DNA of 64,000 bases. It comes from Thermosynechococcaceae cyanobacterium Okahandja (GTDB lineage: Bacteria; Cyanobacteriota; Cyanobacteriia; Thermosynechococcales; Thermosynechococcaceae). Made by a program: the position numbers and the translations under genes. Each line of letters begins with the position of its first letter. Position 1 is the first letter of the stretch. Shown in pieces: positions 1-7,422 of the stretch. Under the pieces are notes generated by a model. It was not told the DNA's origin. It did no database searches and saw only the letters and a list, made by a program, of their open reading frames with translations. Location of the stretch: contig CP136945.1 in assembly GCA_041530395.1 (NCBI GenBank), positions 2,480,001-2,544,000 of the forward strand. Reading direction: 5' to 3'.

Positions 1-1168
1 GTACATTATCATTGAACCCACCGAAGCCCTAACGGTGATTGATGTTAACTCCGGCTCGTTTACCAGTTCTGCCACCTCGCGGGAAACAGTGCTGTGGACG
101 AACTGTGAGGCGGCCACGGAAATTGCCCGCCAACTGCGCCTGCGCAATATTGCCGGGGTGATTATTGTTGACTTTATTGATATGGATTCCCGCCGCGATC
201 AACTCCAGTTGCTCGAGCACTTTAGTAAGGCGCTGCGGGCTGACAAGGCACGTCCCCAAATCGCTCAGCTTTCGGAGCTAGGCTTGGTGGAGCTAACCCG
301 CAAACGGCAGGGGCAAAATATCTACGAACTCTTTGGCCGTCCCTGTCCCACCTGTGGCGGCTTGGGACACTTGGTGCATTTACCCGGTGAGCCGGAGGAT
401 AGCGCGGGTGAAAGTGTGGAGCGATCGCCCCTGCCCCGACCGGCAGAGCCGCGCCGCACGATTGAAAACCGCAATGAACCCAACGGGTTTACCCCTGACA
501 CTCAGTTTCTTAACCACCCCGACTATCAGGAGGTGGGGGGAGCGCGCCGCTCTCCTGCCCGAACCCCGCGAAGCACCCATACCAGCACCGGTCATCGTCC
601 CGTCCGCCGCAACAATGACAGTCGTGGCAGCGAGAATGGCAATGGCCGTAAAGTCATTACCACCCCCACGGTGGTTGACGTGCCCAGCCCTGTGAAGCCG
701 AGTAGCGAGCCCCGTTCTGTGCGCTCACCTCGGCCCAGTCGCGCTGAACCCTCGGAAGTTGTCACGGTAACCATGACCGAGCAGGAGCAAGCGGTCTATG
801 CCGAAATTGGGATTTCTCCCCTCGTGCTACACCCGGAAGAGATTAAAAATCCGCGTTCTGCGATTGTCATGGTGGCCAGCCCCGGGCAAGCCCCTCTGCC
901 GTTACCGGAAAAAGTCACTCGCCCCCTTGGGGACGCCGCAGCAGAGGATGTCATCGAGACGAGCGACTTGCCTCAGCCAGCGCCGGATGAGCCGATCCCG
1001 GTTCTTGCTGCCGCCACGGTACCCCCTAGCCCCGACGTGGTTGAGCCAGCGCCAGAAACACACCTGCCTGAGAGTGGGGGGGCACCAGAATCCATCGTCT
1101 CCGCAGGACGACGGCGGCGGCGGCGCGTCACCAGTAGCGATGCGGCCACCCTTGAGCCAGAGACCTAG
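1..1168 (+). CDS. rne: Ribonuclease E/G, 3' part (truncated at window start)
   Basis: Endoribonuclease for mRNA decay and rRNA processing. The open frame begins at base 2 and is already inside the catalytic domain (residues reading IEPTEALTVIDVNSGS, typical of RNase E/G), so the start lies before the window. The zinc-link motif CPTCGG is visible at about bases 347-364. After it comes a long proline-, serine- and arginine-rich low-complexity tail, as in other cyanobacterial RNase E proteins. The tail ends with a run of six arginines followed by VTSSDA. Cyanobacterial RNase E is known to end in an arginine-rich peptide that binds polynucleotide phosphorylase, and this looks like the same element. 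The glutaminase gene starts 11 bases downstream on the same strand. Identification is firm; only the 5' end is missing. Confidence 0.95.
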   Translation, partial: YIIIEPTEALTVIDVNSGSFTSSATSRETVLWTNCEAATEIARQLRLRNIAGVIIVDFIDMDSRRDQLQLLEHFSKALRADKARPQIAQLSELGLVELTRKRQGQNIYELFGRPCPTCGGLGHLVHLPGEPEDSAGESVERSPLPRPAEPRRTIENRNEPNGFTPDTQFLNHPDYQEVGGARRSPARTPRSTHTSTGHRPVRRNNDSRGSENGNGRKVITTPTVVDVPSPVKPSSEPRSVRSPRPSRAEPSEVVTVTMTEQEQAVYAEIGISPLVLHPEEIKNPRSAIVMVASPGQAPLPLPEKVTRPLGDAAAEDVIETSDLPQPAPDEPIPVLAAATVPPSPDVVEPAPETHLPESGGAPESIVSAGRRRRRRVTSSDAATLEPET

Positions 1169-1179
1169 AGACGGCCAAC

Positions 1180-2064
1180 ATGGTGGCAGGCCTACAGCAA
1201 TTAAGCGCTGACCAAGTTTACGACTGGATCAGGCAGGTGCAGCTTGGCGGTCAGCCGTTGTCGCGACTGCCGCAGAAGGATGCGGAGGCCTTTGCGTTTG
1301 CCCTTTTGACCCATGGGCATACCCTTACCCTCGGCAGTGGGGCGCTTACCTTTCCCTTGATGAGCGTGATTAAGCCGTTTTTACTGCTGTACGCCCTCAG
1401 CCACTGGGATCAGCAGGTGTGGGAATGGGTGGGTCAACGTCCCTCGGAGTACCCCTACAACTCCGTTTTGCAGTTAGCCCTTGACCAAGGGTGGCCGCGC
1501 AATCCCATGATTAACAGCGGGGCGATCGCCCTCGCGGGTCGTTTGGCGGCGGTGGGGGGGGTGGCGGCCTTTCAGGAGTGGCTAAATGGCTGTGCCGGAA
1601 CCGCGTTGACTGTTGACACAACGGTACTGGCGGCGGTGTATCGCCATCCCAACTGGCACAATCGCAGCTTAGCCCATTACTTGGCGGACTCCGGTCGGGT
1701 CGCTGATGCCATGGCGGCTCTAGATAGCTACAACCAGATCTGCTGCCTGCAGGGAACCATTCAGGACGTGGCACGCCTAGGGCTACTGTTGGCCTGTCCC
1801 CATCCCCAGATTTGCGATCGCCACCGCCATGTGGTGAACACATTAATGCTCATGTGCGGCCTCTACGAAGACTCCCCCCGCTACGCCCTTGATATTGGTT
1901 TGCCGATGAAATCGGGGGTGAGCGGCCTAATTTTGGCCGTGGTGCCACAGCAGGGGGCGATCGCCTGCTACAGCCCACCGCTGGATGCCAGTGGCAACTC
2001 GGTGCTGGGACTACACCTGCTCCAGCGTATCAGCCACCACCTCCGCCTCAGTCCCCTGAGCTAG
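1180..2064 (+). CDS. glsA: Glutaminase (serine-dependent, GlsA type)
   Basis: Hydrolyses L-glutamine to glutamate and ammonia in the cytoplasm. The 294-residue protein has the beta-lactamase-like nucleophile motif SVIK (Ser62, Lys65), the family signature NPMINSGAI, and a C-terminal KSGVSGLILAVVP segment close to the usual KSGVGGGILAVVP. Length is normal for the family. The ATG is 11 bases after the rne stop, so co-transcription with rne is likely. The last 54 bases overlap the end of the convergent khpB gene. A run of eight G at 1554-1561 falls inside the coding region. Family assignment is strong; the substrate is inferred from the family. Confidence 0.9.
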   Translation: MVAGLQQLSADQVYDWIRQVQLGGQPLSRLPQKDAEAFAFALLTHGHTLTLGSGALTFPLMSVIKPFLLLYALSHWDQQVWEWVGQRPSEYPYNSVLQLALDQGWPRNPMINSGAIALAGRLAAVGGVAAFQEWLNGCAGTALTVDTTVLAAVYRHPNWHNRSLAHYLADSGRVADAMAALDSYNQICCLQGTIQDVARLGLLLACPHPQICDRHRHVVNTLMLMCGLYEDSPRYALDIGLPMKSGVSGLILAVVPQQGAIACYSPPLDASGNSVLGLHLLQRISHHLRLSPLS

Positions 2065-2547
2065 CTGCACCACCAGACGGCGATCGGGTTCCTCACCGCG
2101 ACTAAAGGTTTCGAGGGTATCGCTATGAACCTTCACAAGGGTATGCACCACTCGCCGCTCCGCCGCATTTAAGGATTGAATTTCCACCGTTTCACCGGTT
2201 TCGAGCACTTGGGTGGCCACTTGCCGGGCAATAGCTTGAAGCTGGTCGTAACGGGCCTTGCGATACCCAGCTAGCTCAAGGGTAAAGGCAATTTGCGCCT
2301 CCCGCGGCTGTCCCAGATTTAAGGTAGCGTTCAATAGGTACTGTAGTGCGTCCAGCGCCTGAGCATTGTGGGCAAGGAGTGCGTCAACCTGAGCCGCACT
2401 GAGGGGCTGATCCTGAATTTCCAGCCAGTGGCCGCTCACCAGATCCGCTAAGGGGGAGGGAATCAGCCGCACCGTGGTTTTGAAGCCCCCTAGGGCCAGT
2501 GCCTGCTCTAACCACCGTTGGCCAGCGGCAATGGGATCATCCGTCAT
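2011..2547 (-). CDS. khpB: KhpB/Jag-type R3H RNA-binding protein
   Basis: Predicted small RNA-binding protein of about 178 residues. The C-terminal half carries an R3H-like region (ERRVVHTLV, then HSDTLETFSRGEEPDRRLVV); the middle resembles the KH part of Jag/KhpB. It lies directly downstream of yidC, the usual position of this family in bacteria. The reading frame is open up to a TTG at 2559, but the ATG at 2547 (protein beginning MTDDPIAAG), eight bases after the yidC stop, is the more likely start. Its 3' end overlaps glsA by 54 bases tail to tail. The exact cellular role in cyanobacteria is not shown by the sequence. Confidence 0.85.
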   Translation of the reverse strand: MTDDPIAAGQRWLEQALALGGFKTTVRLIPSPLADLVSGHWLEIQDQPLSAAQVDALLAHNAQALDALQYLLNATLNLGQPREAQIAFTLELAGYRKARYDQLQAIARQVATQVLETGETVEIQSLNAAERRVVHTLVKVHSDTLETFSRGEEPDRRLVVQLAQGTEAEVVADTLEQV

Positions 2548-2555
2548 TGGCTCTC

Positions 2556-3758
2556 TCAACTGGAAGGATTACGCTTCGATTTGGGGGCTTTGGCCCCTTT
2601 GCTGCCCTTTGCCTCAAAGGGTAGGGAACTGCGATTTTTCATGGCCTCAGCGCGCTCCTGCTCCGCCACCAGCTTTTGGATATTTTCCGGCAGCGGCTCT
2701 CGTTGGAGGATAAAGGTTTGCACCGTTTGGAAAATGTTGGCAATGAGCATGTACAGCAGCACCCCCGCCGGTAACGGGAAAAACAGGAACATGCCCGAAA
2801 AGATAATGGGGGTGAGTTGATTAACGGTTTGCTGCTGAGGGTTGCCGGTACTGCCCTGCCCCGATAGGAGTTGGTTGACGTACAAACTCACCCCAAAGCC
2901 AAGGATCATGATCAAAATATCCCAGTGAATAGCGCCCCAGTTAATCTGGCGACTCCCATCCGGCAGGGTGGTAATCAGTTCACTGTCGATCGCCCCCACA
3001 TGACCTAGGGCAGAGATAAATAAAAATCCTTTGTCAGCCGCAATGCCGGGAATGGTACCCTGCACGGTAATATCCCCCGGCTGAAGTGCTTGCAGGTGCC
3101 CCTGCTCATCAATGGTGGCGCGCTCTTGGCCACGGATAATTTGCCATTTGGGTTGCAGGTGACTGTTGGGGTAAGCCGCAGCTAGCTCAGCAAAGGGCTT
3201 GCCGTCCTTGGTTTGAAACAGAATCTGCGTCTGTTGCCCAATGCCAATTTTGTTCCCTACCGGCACCACTGCTTGCACCGGAAAATGCACCCCTTCATCC
3301 ACGTAAATATTTTGGGGTTTGGTGGCAAAGGGCTGGACTTGAGTCACCTGCTCCGGTGGCACAATTTGCAGGTTCACTTGGTAGTTCACGTCAGCAAAGG
3401 GGGAACCCCGCAGCGTGGCAAACAGGGCAAACAGGATCGGCAGTTGCAACAGTAGGGGAAAGCACCCCGCCAAAGGATTGCCAAATTCCTTATAGACCTC
3501 CGCCATGGCCTGCTGCTGCTCGGCGGGCTTATCTTTGTATTTTTGCTGAATTTCCTGCATCCGCTTTTGCATGATGGGCTGCACCACCTTCATGCGCCGC
3601 ATATTGCGGATTGAGCCTGCGCTCAGGGGATACACCGCAAAGCGAATGACCAGCGTCAGCGCCACAATGGCTAAGCCATAGCTCGGCACAATCCCGTAGA
3701 AAAAATCAAGGATTGGCAGCATGACATTGTTGGAGAGGAAACCGATACCAAAATCCAT
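2556..3758 (-). CDS. yidC: YidC/Oxa1/Alb3 membrane protein insertase
   Basis: Inserts proteins into the cytoplasmic and thylakoid membranes, alone or with SecYEG. The 400-residue protein has the YidC core: a first transmembrane segment with the conserved groove arginine ([11 protein letters not shown], Arg39), the basic cytoplasmic hairpin ([15 protein letters not shown]), the [11 protein letters not shown] segment, and three further hydrophobic stretches between residues 278 and 350. The C-terminal tail is lysine-rich, as in Oxa1-like proteins that touch the ribosome. An extra segment of about 150 residues lies between the second and third membrane segments; residues 180-248 resemble a bacterial Ig-like (Big_2) fold. 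An AGGA Shine-Dalgarno sequence precedes the ATG. It sits in the rpmH-rnpA-yidC-khpB cluster. Confidence 0.95.
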   Translation of the reverse strand: MDFGIGFLSNNVMLPILDFFYGIVPSYGLAIVALTLVIRFAVYPLSAGSIRNMRRMKVVQPIMQKRMQEIQQKYKDKPAEQQQAMAEVYKEFGNPLAGCFPLLLQLPILFALFATLRGSPFADVNYQVNLQIVPPEQVTQVQPFATKPQNIYVDEGVHFPVQAVVPVGNKIGIGQQTQILFQTKDGKPFAELAAAYPNSHLQPKWQIIRGQERATIDEQGHLQALQPGDITVQGTIPGIAADKGFLFISALGHVGAIDSELITTLPDGSRQINWGAIHWDILIMILGFGVSLYVNQLLSGQGSTGNPQQQTVNQLTPIIFSGMFLFFPLPAGVLLYMLIANIFQTVQTFILQREPLPENIQKLVAEQERAEAMKNRSSLPFEAKGSKGAKAPKSKRNPSS

Positions 3759-3805
3759 GGAATCCTGCGGCTATGGGTGAACAGTTAACAGAATCATCTT
3801 AGGGG

Positions 3806-4543
3806 CTAAGAACCAATTGCGCCACTCACGCCCTTGGCAGCCGGGCTGAGTTTTTCGGAAATAAAATCATAAATTTCACGAAAACGGGGAATGGCCCGCA
3901 TTTCTAGGCGGCTGCCATCTTTGAGGGTCACCACCATGTCACCATAAACCCCCCAGCCCCGCGGCACCGTGACGACTTTGGTAATTTCGCTGTAGATCAC
4001 ATCGGAGCGATCGCGCCCCATCCAGCCACCAATGACGGTAATGCGGCGGTTGGTAATGCGGTAGCGCAGCCACAGGGCACGGACAATGGCTCCAGCGGTG
4101 AGGGGCAAGCAAATGACCGTAAACCCCAAGAGCACGTTGATGAGTAAATCTCCCCAGTGGGGGCCACCTTCGTAAAAAACCTCTTCTGTAATCCCCGGCA
4201 TTTCAATTACCCCTGCGGTTGCCATTAACTGCGTTAATTGGGCGCGACACTCGCTGTCACTCACGTTGAGGGCAGCCTGACGCACTACCACAATCATATC
4301 CCACCCCACGGCCATCTGGGAGAGGAGGCTACGGCAAACCCGCCGCCACTGGCGCTTCAGCCGATTGCGATCAACGGCTCGCTTGCTAACGCGCTTGCTG
4401 ACGACAATGCCAATACGGGAAGAGCTAGGTGTAGCTTGGGGTGCCAACCACAGCACCAACAGCCTGCCGTGGTAAGCCTGTTTGCACTGGTAAACCCGCT
4501 CAAAATCACGGCGATCGCGCAGACGATGGGGGGGTGGCAGCAC
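3806..4543 (-). CDS. rnpA: Ribonuclease P protein fused in frame to a PH-like membrane domain
   Basis: One continuous 245-codon frame. Residues 1-112 are the RNase P protein subunit, which helps the RNase P RNA trim tRNA 5' leaders; the basic signature SKRVSKRAVDRNRLKRQWR is clear. Residues 116-235 form a second domain with two hydrophobic segments (LLINVLLGFTVICLPL) and a PH-like part (RYRITNRRITV...VIYSEITKVVTVPRG). This second part is typical of a separate cyanobacterial gene found between rnpA and yidC. At the junction an ATG (codon 115, base 4201) follows AGGGG by eight bases, so the PH-like part may also be translated on its own. The start is GTG, overlapping the rpmH stop (TAGTG). A true fusion, dual translation, or a one-base sequencing error that removed a stop are all possible. 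Confidence 0.88.
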   Translation of the reverse strand: MLPPPHRLRDRRDFERVYQCKQAYHGRLLVLWLAPQATPSSSRIGIVVSKRVSKRAVDRNRLKRQWRRVCRSLLSQMAVGWDMIVVVRQAALNVSDSECRAQLTQLMATAGVIEMPGITEEVFYEGGPHWGDLLINVLLGFTVICLPLTAGAIVRALWLRYRITNRRITVIGGWMGRDRSDVIYSEITKVVTVPRGWGVYGDMVVTLKDGSRLEMRAIPRFREIYDFISEKLSPAAKGVSGAIGS

Positions 4544-4680
4544 TAGAGTGCCAGTCGTGCCCGTCCCTTGCGCCGCCGTGCTTTAATCACATTCTGACCC
4601 GATTTGGTGCGCATACGAGCGCGGAAGCCGGAGGTGCGTTTGCGTTTGCGGACGGTGCCGCCCAGTGTACGTTGAGTCAT
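4543..4680 (-). CDS. rpmH: 50S ribosomal protein L34
   Basis: A 45-residue, very basic protein beginning MTQRTLGGT and containing the L34 signature ([13 protein letters not shown], then [11 protein letters not shown]). It is a structural protein of the large ribosomal subunit. The ATG is at 4680 and the TAG at 4545-4543; the last base is shared with the GTG of rnpA, so the two are translationally close. The 158-base region to dnaA (4681-4838) must hold divergent promoters. I see no clear consensus -35/-10 pair there and no DnaA boxes of the TTATCCACA or TTTTCCACA type. Confidence 0.97.
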   Translation of the reverse strand: MTQRTLGGTVRKRKRTSGFRARMRTKSGQNVIKARRRKGRARLAL

Positions 4681-4838
4681 GGCTATGTATGATTGTTGAA
4701 CAGTATGTAAAGGTTCCGCCCCAGTACCGGTCAGAGCGATCTACAATCGTATCACTTCTTGTGAGGCAGGGGTAGCCAAGGTTACCCGTAGTGCCGCGAT
4801 GGCTTGTCATTGCCTGCTAGTTCATTGACGAGGTTTTT

Positions 4839-6194
4839 GTGATTAGCTCTGCCGACGAACTTTGGCACCAAATTTTGGAGCGGCTGCAACTGCTGTTGAG
4901 TCGGCCAACGTTTGAAACATGGATCAAAACGGCAACCGTCCAATCCTTCGATGGGCAGGTCCTGAGCATCTGCACCCCCAACCCGTTTGCCCGCAATTGG
5001 CTGCAAAAGTATTACCTCAAAACCATTGCCGATGTTGCCCGCGAAATCGTGGGCGAGGCCATCACCATTGAGTTGGCGATCGCCCAAGGGGCTGAGCACG
5101 ATACCAGTATTCGTCCCACCAGCCCAGATCCTAGCCCTGCGCCCACCCCCCGCCAGCGGGGCAGCGATCTCAATCCCAAGTATGTGTTTTCCCGCTACGT
5201 GGTGGGGCCCAATAACCGCATGGCCCATGCCGCCTGCCTAGCGGTAGCGGAGTCGCCCGGGCGGGAGTTTAACCCCCTCTTTCTCTGTGGGGGTGTGGGT
5301 CTCGGCAAAACCCATCTGATGCAGGCCATTGGCCACTACCGCCTAGAAATTGATCCCAACGCCAAAATCTTTTACGTTTCTACGGAGCAGTTTACCAACG
5401 ACCTGATTGCTGCCATCCGCAAAGACAGTATGCAAAGCTTTCGCGAGCACTACCGCGCCGTGGATGTAATGCTGGTGGATGATATTCAGTTTATCGAAGG
5501 GAAGGAATACACCCAGGAGGAGTTTTTCCATACCTTCAATACACTGCACGAAGCCGGGAAACAGGTGGTGCTAGCCAGCGATCGCCCCCCCAGCCAAATC
5601 CCGCGCCTGCAAGAGCGGCTGTGCTCCCGCTTTTCCATGGGGTTGATTGCCGATATTCAGCCCCCCGATCTGGAAACCCGCATGGCCATTCTGCAAAAAA
5701 AAGCGGAGTACGAAAACATTCGTCTGCCGCGGCAGGTCATTGAGTATATTGCGGCTAGCTACACCTCCAACATTCGCGAACTGGAGGGGGCACTCATTCG
5801 CGCTGTGGCCTATATTTCCATTTCGGGGCTGCCCATGACCGTGGAGAATATTGCCCCCGTCCTCAGTCCGGCCACCCGCAAAATTGAAACGTCACCGGAG
5901 GTCATTTTGAATGTGGTCTCCGAGACCTTTAATGTTTCAATTAACGATCTTAAGGGCAACTCCCGCCGCCGCGAAATTAGCATGGCGCGTCAGGTGGGCA
6001 TGTACCTCATGCGGCAATACACCGGCTTAAGCCTGCCGAAAATTGGCGAAGAATTCGGCGGCAAAGACCATACCACCGTCATGTATAGCTGCGATAAGGT
6101 GGCGGAACTCCAGCGCAGCGATCCCGAAATGGGTAGCCTGCTGCGGCAACTGAGCGATCGCATTAACCTTGCCAGTCGGCCCACGGAACCCTGA
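4839..6194 (+). CDS. dnaA: Chromosomal replication initiator protein DnaA
   Basis: AAA+ ATPase that binds DnaA boxes and opens the replication origin. All four domains are visible: N-terminal domain I (LWHQILERL), a short proline-rich linker, the AAA+ core with Walker A ([10 protein letters not shown]), Walker B ([10 protein letters not shown]) and sensor residues, and the C-terminal helix-turn-helix signature ([13 protein letters not shown]). The start is GTG at 4839, preceded by GAGG. The 451-residue length is typical. It is divergent from rpmH, a common bacterial arrangement. No DnaA-box cluster is visible beside it, so the window gives no evidence that the origin is here. Confidence 0.97.
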   Translation: MISSADELWHQILERLQLLLSRPTFETWIKTATVQSFDGQVLSICTPNPFARNWLQKYYLKTIADVAREIVGEAITIELAIAQGAEHDTSIRPTSPDPSPAPTPRQRGSDLNPKYVFSRYVVGPNNRMAHAACLAVAESPGREFNPLFLCGGVGLGKTHLMQAIGHYRLEIDPNAKIFYVSTEQFTNDLIAAIRKDSMQSFREHYRAVDVMLVDDIQFIEGKEYTQEEFFHTFNTLHEAGKQVVLASDRPPSQIPRLQERLCSRFSMGLIADIQPPDLETRMAILQKKAEYENIRLPRQVIEYIAASYTSNIRELEGALIRAVAYISISGLPMTVENIAPVLSPATRKIETSPEVILNVVSETFNVSINDLKGNSRRREISMARQVGMYLMRQYTGLSLPKIGEEFGGKDHTTVMYSCDKVAELQRSDPEMGSLLRQLSDRINLASRPTEP

Positions 6195-6219
6195 GCCACC
6201 GCCCGCCGATCGCCCTTGG

Positions 6220-6248
6220 TTGAGCGCCAAGAGTGCCAACGATAGAAT
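6220..6248 (+). promoter_or_regulatory. Sigma70-type promoter for msrA
   Basis: TTGAGC at 6220-6225 and TAGAAT at 6243-6248 are separated by exactly 17 bases, a good fit to the consensus. The predicted transcript would start near 6255, about 27 bases before the msrA ATG. Position and spacing support it; not tested. Confidence 0.6.
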
Positions 6249-6281
6249 GGGGAAGTACTCAGGCGTTGTTGGTGAGTTGCG

Positions 6282-6950
6282 ATGGCCTTCTTCGGATTTA
6301 AGAAATTAACCCTGCCCAGTCCCAGTGCCGCCTTGCCCGGGCGCAGTGAACCGATGCCGATTCCTGAGGCCCACCTTGTCAACGGCCACCCCTTAGCGCC
6401 CCCCTACCCAGAGGGTCTGGAATTGGCCATGTTTGGCATGGGCTGCTTTTGGGGGGCAGAGCGTAAGTTCTGGCAAGTGCCCGGGGTTTACGTCACCGCC
6501 GTGGGTTACGCGGGCGGCTACACCCCCAACCCCACCTACCAGGAGGTGTGCACGGGGATGACCGGCCACAATGAAGTGGTGCGCGTGGTCTATGACCCCC
6601 AACAGGTGAGCTATGAAACGCTGCTGAAGGTGTTTTGGGAAAATCACAACCCCACCCAAGGAATGCGCCAAGGCAATGATGTGGGCACCCAGTACCGCTC
6701 TGGCATTTACTATTACTCCCCGCAGCAAAAAGCCCTTGCCGAAGCCAGCCGCGATCGCTACCAAGCGGCTCTAACAAAGGCCGGTCACGGCAAAATTACA
6801 ACCGAAATTGTCGCTGCCCCTGAATTCTATTTTGCCGAAGCGTATCACCAGCAGTACCTGCACCGCCACGTCAATGGCTACTGTGGCCTCGGCGGCACCA
6901 ACGTTCCTTACGAGTTGCCTGCGGCTGAGGCGAGCACGATCCAGTTGTAA
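6282..6950 (+). CDS. msrA: Peptide methionine-S-sulfoxide reductase A
   Basis: Repairs oxidised proteins by reducing the S-epimer of methionine sulfoxide, using thioredoxin as electron donor. The active-site motif GCFWG (Cys55) follows an N-terminal extension of about 45 residues, and the family motifs GYAGG, GHNEVV and HNPTQ are in order. A second cysteine near the C-terminus (NGYCGLGG) is a candidate resolving residue. At 222 residues it resembles the long cyanobacterial and plant forms. It has its own predicted promoter and stands as a single gene between dnaA and a small exported protein gene. Confidence 0.95.
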   Translation: MAFFGFKKLTLPSPSAALPGRSEPMPIPEAHLVNGHPLAPPYPEGLELAMFGMGCFWGAERKFWQVPGVYVTAVGYAGGYTPNPTYQEVCTGMTGHNEVVRVVYDPQQVSYETLLKVFWENHNPTQGMRQGNDVGTQYRSGIYYYSPQQKALAEASRDRYQAALTKAGHGKITTEIVAAPEFYFAEAYHQQYLHRHVNGYCGLGGTNVPYELPAAEASTIQL

Positions 6951-7125
6951 CCAGTTGTGAACGAATGTGGCAAAAACAGCGGCCTCTCCCCAAGGCCAGT
7001 ATCTAGCCGTTAGAATAACTAGAAATAGCCTAGGGCGACGTGCCCCGATGGTTTGATAACCCAGACGCAGTCAGGAGTCAGCGTTTCCTTGACGCTAGCC
7101 ACCCATCACCTGAGGATCCTTACTC

Positions 7126-7422
7126 ATGCGTAACTCCTGTGTTATATCACTGCTGGCCATTGCCGGTACACTCGCTGTGGCAACGGCTCCTGCGGTTGCT
7201 AATTCCGCCGCGATTGGCGCGATTGAGGTCAGCCCGGATCTGCGCTCGGCGCTGCAAACCGCCCCAGAAACATCCCCCAATGCTAACGACCTGCAATACC
7301 CCGAGGGACTGGAGGCCAGCTTATCCCCTCAGCCGGTGCGCCTGCGGCAGGACCCAAAAGTGTACAAGCAGTTTGAGGAGCCACGTAACAACCGTGGGGT
7401 GGGCTTTACCCTAGGGATCTAG
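7126..7422 (+). CDS. Small exported protein of unknown function
   Basis: A 98-residue protein with a clear signal peptide: short basic start (MRNS), hydrophobic core, and a likely cut after AVA-N near residue 26. The mature part, about 70 residues, has no cysteine and no motif I recognise. GAGG lies about ten bases upstream of the ATG. A TAGAAT at 7011-7016 could be a -10 element, but no matching -35 is visible. Its stop at 7420-7422 abuts the stop of the convergent antiporter gene. Predicted to be periplasmic or lumenal; function unknown. Confidence 0.7.
   Translation: MRNSCVISLLAIAGTLAVATAPAVANSAAIGAIEVSPDLRSALQTAPETSPNANDLQYPEGLEASLSPQPVRLRQDPKVYKQFEEPRNNRGVGFTLGI

Noticed and set aside
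4681-4838. Replication origin beside dnaA
   Set aside because: No cluster of TTATCCACA or TTTTCCACA boxes and no AT-rich unwinding region. Cyanobacterial origins need not lie beside dnaA.
7040-7414. 124-codon frame overlapping the small exported protein gene
   Set aside because: It is in another frame of the same region, lacks a signal peptide and Shine-Dalgarno sequence, and the gene at 7126 has a clear signal peptide.
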